From assembly GCF_051900535.1 (NCBI RefSeq), contig NZ_JBHZGI010000001.1, forward strand, positions 1 to 64,000: 64,000 bases of DNA, read 5' to 3'. The notes below the pieces were generated by a model. The model saw nothing but the letters and a program-made list of their open reading frames with translations, ran no database searches and had not been told where the DNA came from. The translations under genes were made by a program, and so were the position numbers. Positions 59,972 through 64,000 of the stretch are shown here, in pieces. Numbering within the stretch: position 1 is the first letter of the stretch; each line of letters starts with the position of its first letter. The stretch comes from Frateuria_A sp051900535. Lineage in GTDB: Bacteria > Pseudomonadota > Gammaproteobacteria > Xanthomonadales > Rhodanobacteraceae.

Positions 59972-60532
59972 ATGAACCAAGCGAACGACGACAACCTGAT
60001 CTGGATCGATCTGGAGATGACCGGCCTGGATACGGACAACGATTCCATCCTGGAAATCGCCACGATCGTGACGGACAAGGAACTGAACCTGCTGGCCGAA
60101 GGGCCGGTCTTCGCGATCCGTCACGAGGTCGACCGGCTGGAATCGATGGACAGCTGGAACCGCAACCAGCACAGCAAGTCCGGCCTGTGGCAGCAGGTGC
60201 TCGATTCGACCACCGATCACGCGCAGGCCGAGCAGGCCACACTGGAGTTCCTCAAGGCGTGGACGCCGGCCGGCAAGTCGCCGATGTGCGGCAACTCGAT
60301 CTGCCAGGACCGGCGTTTCCTGCATCGCCAGATGCCTCGGCTGGAGCGGCATTTCCACTATCGCAACCTGGACGTCTCCACGCTCAAGGAGCTGTCGCGC
60401 CGCTGGTCGCCGACGATCGCGCGCGGCCTGAGCAAGGAATCGGCGCACACCGCGCTGTCGGACATCCGCGATTCGATCGACGAGTTGCGCTACTACCGCC
60501 AGCACATGGGCGCGTTGGGCGGCCAGGCCTGA
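59972..60532 (+). CDS. orn: Oligoribonuclease
   Basis: A 186-residue DEDDh 3'-5' exoribonuclease that degrades di- and oligoribonucleotides, including pGpG from c-di-GMP breakdown. Active-site motifs are IWIDLEMTGLDTDNDSILEI, CGNSICQDRRFLHRQMP and HTALSDIRDSIDELRYYR. The ATG at 59972 follows a full AAGGAGG site. It therefore completes turnover of the c-di-GMP made or degraded by the GGDEF-EAL protein elsewhere in this window. The folP gene starts 8 bases after its stop. Confidence 0.96.
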   Translation: MNQANDDNLIWIDLEMTGLDTDNDSILEIATIVTDKELNLLAEGPVFAIRHEVDRLESMDSWNRNQHSKSGLWQQVLDSTTDHAQAEQATLEFLKAWTPAGKSPMCGNSICQDRRFLHRQMPRLERHFHYRNLDVSTLKELSRRWSPTIARGLSKESAHTALSDIRDSIDELRYYRQHMGALGGQA

Positions 60533-60540
60533 GCCAGACG

Positions 60541-61449
60541 ATGTTCGACGATCCCTTCGCCACCGTCCTGGACTGCGCCGGCCGGCGGCTCGTGCTCGAC
60601 CGCCCGCGCGTGGTCGGCATCCTCAACGTGACGCCCGATTCGTTCTCCGACGGCGGCGCTTACGCCAACACCGACGCGGCCGTGGCGCATGGCCTGGCGA
60701 TGGCGGAGCGGGGCGCCGACATGCTGGATGTCGGTGGCGAGTCCACGCGGCCCGGTGCGGACGATGTCCCGGTCGACGAGGAATTGCGCCGTGTGATCCC
60801 GGTCATCGAGCAACTGGTCACACGCACCGCGCTCCCGATTGCCATCGACACGTCAAAGCCCGAAGTGATGCGTGCGGCGGTGGCTGCAGGCGCGGGCATG
60901 ATCAACGACGTCTACGCGTTGCGCAGAGAGGGCGCGCTGGATGCCGCTGCCGAGCTGCGCGTGCCGGTCTGCCTGATGCACATGCAGGGCGAGCCGCGCG
61001 GGATGCAGGACGATCCGCAGTACGACGACGTGGTGGGCGAAGTCCACCGTTTCCTCACCGACCGCCTGTTCGCATGCGAACTGGCCGGCATCGACAAGCG
61101 GCGCGTGCTGGTCGATCCCGGCTTCGGTTTCGGCAAGGCGCTGGAACACAACCTCGCGCTGCTGCGTGCGCTGGAGCGTTTCGCCGAGCTTGGCGCGGGC
61201 GTCTATGTGGGCCTGTCGCGCAAGTCGATGATCGGTATGCTGACCGGCCGTCCTTCCGGCGAAGCGCGCGCCGCCGGCTCCGCCGCCGCGGCGTTGATCG
61301 CCGTACAGCGTGGCGCGCGCATGGTGCGTGTACACGACGTCGCCGCCACCGTCGACGCCCTGGCTGTCTGGCGTGCGGTGCACGAAGGCGACACGCCACC
61401 ACGACGTGACACGCGTCCGCCGGCTCCACGCTGGCCAGACGAAGACTGA
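60541..61449 (+). CDS. folP: Dihydropteroate synthase
   Basis: A 302-residue folate-pathway enzyme that joins p-aminobenzoate to dihydropterin pyrophosphate. Signatures are VVGILNVTPDSFSDGGAY, MLDVGGESTRPGADDVPVDEE, IAIDTSKPEVMRAAV, LMHMQGEPRGMQDDPQY and VDPGFGFGKALEHNLALL. It is the usual sulfonamide target and shows no obvious insertion. It is placed between orn and glmM; the folP-glmM pair is a common gene order. Confidence 0.95.
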   Translation: MFDDPFATVLDCAGRRLVLDRPRVVGILNVTPDSFSDGGAYANTDAAVAHGLAMAERGADMLDVGGESTRPGADDVPVDEELRRVIPVIEQLVTRTALPIAIDTSKPEVMRAAVAAGAGMINDVYALRREGALDAAAELRVPVCLMHMQGEPRGMQDDPQYDDVVGEVHRFLTDRLFACELAGIDKRRVLVDPGFGFGKALEHNLALLRALERFAELGAGVYVGLSRKSMIGMLTGRPSGEARAAGSAAAALIAVQRGARMVRVHDVAATVDALAVWRAVHEGDTPPRRDTRPPAPRWPDED

Positions 61450-61496
61450 GTTATCTAGGTGACGCCCACCCCGTGGCGCCACCACAAGGAAAGATG

Positions 61497-62864
61497 ATGA
61501 GCACACGCAAGTATTTCGGCACCGATGGAATCCGTGGCCAGGTCGGGGAGTGGCCGATCAGTGCCGATTTCATGCTGCGCCTCGGTCGCGCCGCGGGCGC
61601 GGTGCTGGCCCGCGGATCAAGCCGCAAGCCGATGGTGTTGATCGGCAAGGACACCCGCGTATCGGGCTACATGTTCGAGTCCGCGCTGGAAGCGGGCCTG
61701 GTCGCCGCCGGAGTTGACGTGGGGCTGCTCGGCCCGATGCCCACGCCGGCCGTGGCCTTCCTTACGCGCTCGATGCGGGCGGCCGCGGGCATCGTGATCA
61801 GCGCCTCGCACAATCCGCATACCGATAACGGCATCAAGTTCTTCTCGGCGATGGGCGAGAAGTTTTCCGACGAGGTGGAGCAGGCGATCGAGGAAGAACT
61901 GGACGCGGAGTTCGTCACGGTGTCCTCCGAACAGCTCGGCAAGGCGACACGGGTGGCCGATGCGGTGGCTCGCTACGCCGAGTACTGCAAGGCAACGGTG
62001 CCGGAGGAATTCACTCTGCGCGGCACGAAGATCGTGCTCGACTGTGCGCACGGCGCGACCTACCAGGTGGCGCCCAAGGTCTTCGCCGAACTCGGCGCCG
62101 ACGTCACTGCCATCGGCGACCGGCCGGACGGTTTCAACATCAATCGCGACGTGGGCTCGACCCATCCCCAGGCGCTGCAGCAGGCCGTGCTGGCGCAGCG
62201 CGCCGACGTCGGCATCGCCTTCGACGGCGACGGCGATCGCGTCATCCTGGTCGATCGCAACGGCACCATCGCCGACGGCGACGATATCCTTTACGTGCTG
62301 GCGCGCAGCCTGTTCGCGCGCGGCTGCCTGCGCGGGCCGGTGGTCGGCACGCTGATGAGCAACTACGGCCTGGAGCAGGCGTTGGCCGAGCTGGAAGTGC
62401 CACTGATCCGCGCCAACGTGGGCGACCGTTACGTGCTGCAGCAGCTGAAGGCCAACGGCGGCATGCTCGGTGGGGAGACCTCCGGCCACATCCTGTGCCT
62501 GGACCGCGCCACCACCGGCGACGGCATCATCGCCGCGCTGGCCGTGCTGGAGACGCTGGCAGCGTCCGATCAGGACCTGGCGCTGGCGCGCCGCGGCCTG
62601 CAGAAGCTGCCGCAGGTGATGGTCAACGTGCGCGCGCCCGGTGCGCGCGAGGCGCTGGCGAGCGATACCGTGCGCCACGCGCTGACCGAGGTCGAGCGCA
62701 CCCTGCAGGGACGCGGGCGCGTCGTGTTGCGCGCGTCCGGCACCGAGCCGTTGGTGCGCGTCACCATCGAGGGCGCCGATGCGGGCGAGGTGCAGCAGTT
62801 GGCGGGTTGGCTGGCCGACGCCGTAAAATCCGCCGCGCATGTGCACATGACGGAAAACCCATGA
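61497..62864 (+). CDS. glmM: Phosphoglucosamine mutase
   Basis: A 455-residue enzyme converting glucosamine-6-phosphate to glucosamine-1-phosphate for peptidoglycan and lipopolysaccharide synthesis. It starts RKYFGTDGIRGQVGEWPI; the phosphoserine is Ser104 in VISASHNPHTDNGIKFFS. The metal site is AFDGDGDRVILVD, the sugar loop GGETSGHILCL, and the phosphate loop RASGTEPLVRVTIEG. The second of two adjacent ATGs (61497) is preferred because AAGGA is then 6-7 bases away. It overlaps the next gene by ATGA. Confidence 0.96.
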   Translation: MSTRKYFGTDGIRGQVGEWPISADFMLRLGRAAGAVLARGSSRKPMVLIGKDTRVSGYMFESALEAGLVAAGVDVGLLGPMPTPAVAFLTRSMRAAAGIVISASHNPHTDNGIKFFSAMGEKFSDEVEQAIEEELDAEFVTVSSEQLGKATRVADAVARYAEYCKATVPEEFTLRGTKIVLDCAHGATYQVAPKVFAELGADVTAIGDRPDGFNINRDVGSTHPQALQQAVLAQRADVGIAFDGDGDRVILVDRNGTIADGDDILYVLARSLFARGCLRGPVVGTLMSNYGLEQALAELEVPLIRANVGDRYVLQQLKANGGMLGGETSGHILCLDRATTGDGIIAALAVLETLAASDQDLALARRGLQKLPQVMVNVRAPGAREALASDTVRHALTEVERTLQGRGRVVLRASGTEPLVRVTIEGADAGEVQQLAGWLADAVKSAAHVHMTENP

Positions 62865-63793
62865 AGCAGGTCCCCACGCTCGACATCCGCCGCTACGACA
62901 CCGACCGCGACGCTTTCGTCGCCGAATTGGGCGCGGCCTACCGCCAGTTCGGCTTCTGCTGTATCAGCGGCCACGGCATTCCGCGCGAGCTGATCGACGG
63001 CGCCTATCAGGCATTCGAGCAGTTCTTCGCGCTGCCTGCCGACACCAAGATGAAGTACCACGTGCCCGGGTCCGGCGGCGCGCGTGGCTACACACCGTTC
63101 AAGGTCGAAACGGCCAAGGACAGCCGTTATCCGGATCTCAAGGAGTTCTGGCACGTCGGCCGCGAGATCCCGCGCGATTCGAAATTCGCCGAGGTGATGC
63201 CGCCGAACCTGTGGCCGGAGGAAGTGCCGCAGTTCAAACCCTGCGGCTACGGCTTGTACGAAGCGCTGGACCAGCTCGGGACCCGCGTGCTGCGCGCGCT
63301 GGCGCTGCACATCGACCTGCCCGAGAACTATTTCGAGGACAAGACCGACCAGGGCAACTCGATCCTGCGTCCGATCCACTATCCGCCGATCACCCAGGAA
63401 AACATTCCCAACGTGCGCGCCGGTGCCCACGAGGACATCAACTTCATCACCCTGCTGGTTGGCGCCAGCGCCGAGGGCCTGGAGGTGTTGAGCGAGGGCG
63501 AGTGGTTGCCGATCACCACCGAGGGCGATGCCATCGTGGTCAACATCGGCGACATGCTGCAGCGGCTCACCAACCACGTGTATCCGTCGACCTCGCACCG
63601 CGTGGTCAACCCGCAGAACGAAAACGCGCGCAAGCCACGCTACTCGGTGCCGTTCTTCCTGCATCCGAACCCGGACGTGGTGCTCGACCCGTTGCCCGGA
63701 TGCGTCACGCCCGACAATCCGAGCCGCTACGACACCTCGCTGACGTCGCATGAATACCTGATGCAGCGGCTGCGCGAGATCAAGCTCATCTGA
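62861..63793 (+). CDS. 2-oxoglutarate/Fe(II)-dependent oxygenase (isopenicillin-N-synthase-like)
   Basis: A 310-residue non-heme iron oxygenase. The N-terminal DIOX_N-type part contains FGFCCISGHGIPRELIDGAY. The catalytic barrel has the iron ligands in GAHEDINFITLL (His, Asp) and STSHRVVNP (His), and the 2-oxoglutarate-binding RYSVPFF. The substrate is unknown; family members act on amino acids, peptides, nucleosides or small metabolites. It is translationally coupled to glmM by an ATGA overlap, so expression follows that of a cell-wall precursor gene. Confidence 0.9.
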   Translation: MKQVPTLDIRRYDTDRDAFVAELGAAYRQFGFCCISGHGIPRELIDGAYQAFEQFFALPADTKMKYHVPGSGGARGYTPFKVETAKDSRYPDLKEFWHVGREIPRDSKFAEVMPPNLWPEEVPQFKPCGYGLYEALDQLGTRVLRALALHIDLPENYFEDKTDQGNSILRPIHYPPITQENIPNVRAGAHEDINFITLLVGASAEGLEVLSEGEWLPITTEGDAIVVNIGDMLQRLTNHVYPSTSHRVVNPQNENARKPRYSVPFFLHPNPDVVLDPLPGCVTPDNPSRYDTSLTSHEYLMQRLREIKLI

Positions 63794-63836
63794 AGCCGGG
63801 CGCATCCCCCTCCGGGACGGAGTCGGTGCAGACAGG

Positions 63837-63876
63837 CCGGAAGTCGTGTTCCTTCATTCCGGAAACATGACTTCCG
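63837..63876. other. Imperfect inverted repeat with CCGGAAGTC/GACTTCCGG arms
   Basis: CCGGAAGTC (from 63837) and GACTTCCGG (ending about 63876) are perfectly complementary and the inner parts GTGTTCC/GGAAACAT pair with one mismatch and one bulge. It lies between the oxygenase and the secreted-protein gene. With no T-run it could be a weak terminator or an operator for the following gene. Confidence 0.4.
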
Positions 63877-63936
63877 GTCGATGCGTCGCCGCATCTTCCC
63901 ACCTAGCGTTGGCTCTCCCACGACGCGGTGATCCCA

Positions 63937-64000
63937 TGCGCCAGAGCTTGCTGTGGCTCCTGCTTGCGACAACGACGACAAGCGCCGCTGAAGTCTCCCC
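63937..64000 (+). CDS. Start of a secreted protein (truncated by the window end)
   Basis: The ATG at 63937 opens MRQSLLWLLLATTTTSAAEVS before the window ends: a short basic N-terminus, a hydrophobic core and an SAA-type cleavage site. This is a credible signal peptide, so the product is probably periplasmic or secreted. Nothing of the mature protein can be read and no function is assigned. Confidence 0.5.

Overview
The window is a chromosomal segment of a GC-rich gammaproteobacterium. The gene order rpoE-rseA-mucD/degP-lepA-lepB-DUF4845-rnc-era-recO, the DUF1318 lipoprotein, NhaD and the overall protein style point to the Xanthomonadales (Lysobacterales), most likely Rhodanobacteraceae (Rhodanobacter/Dyella/Luteibacter type). 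That placement is inference from gene content, not from a marker-gene alignment. Most of the window is conserved housekeeping sequence, densely packed, with many ATGA stop/start overlaps. No insertion sequence, prophage or CRISPR array is visible.

Layout. 1-3.8 kb: end of UDP-glucose dehydrogenase, slyX, a DUF2058 protein, a FadB-like beta-oxidation protein and an unknown 165-residue protein. 3.8-6.3 kb: a GGDEF-EAL protein with its own terminator. 6.5-15.3 kb: the sigma-E locus with a near-consensus sigma-E autoregulatory promoter, then the translation/export/RNA-processing/recombination run (lepA, lepB, DUF4845, rnc, era, recO). 15.4-18.8 kb: a receiver-Hpt protein divergent from a YdbH-like protein and a lipoprotein that appears to fuse YnbE and YdbL. 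18.9-33.7 kb: rlmD, CYTH, nagZ, two purine-salvage genes, a cold-shock gene with a bidirectional terminator, trxB, alanine dehydrogenase, ftsK, lolA, DUF1275, rarA, serS and tRNA-Ser(UGA).

33.8-44.2 kb is the most distinctive part: a light-sensing island. A heme oxygenase, a canonical bacteriophytochrome kinase, an Rcp1-type response regulator and a REC-PAS-PAS-kinase-REC hybrid kinase form one minus-strand operon joined by ATGA overlaps. Upstream lies a second phytochrome that has lost the biliverdin cysteine and other chromophore-pocket residues and carries a different (HWE/HisKA_2) kinase. Two paralogous Crp-like regulators with identical recognition-helix residues flank the set, and each has the same TGTCCA-N4-TGGACA type palindrome upstream. 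This suggests a closed regulatory circuit.

44.3-64 kb: small hypothetical proteins, two Na+/H+ antiporters, an efflux-type MFS protein, rnk, a PAP2 protein with an altered motif, ligA-VOC-epmA, an S9 peptidase, an MHS-type transporter, DUF2461, sbcB, orn, folP, glmM, a 2-oxoglutarate oxygenase and the start of a secreted protein.
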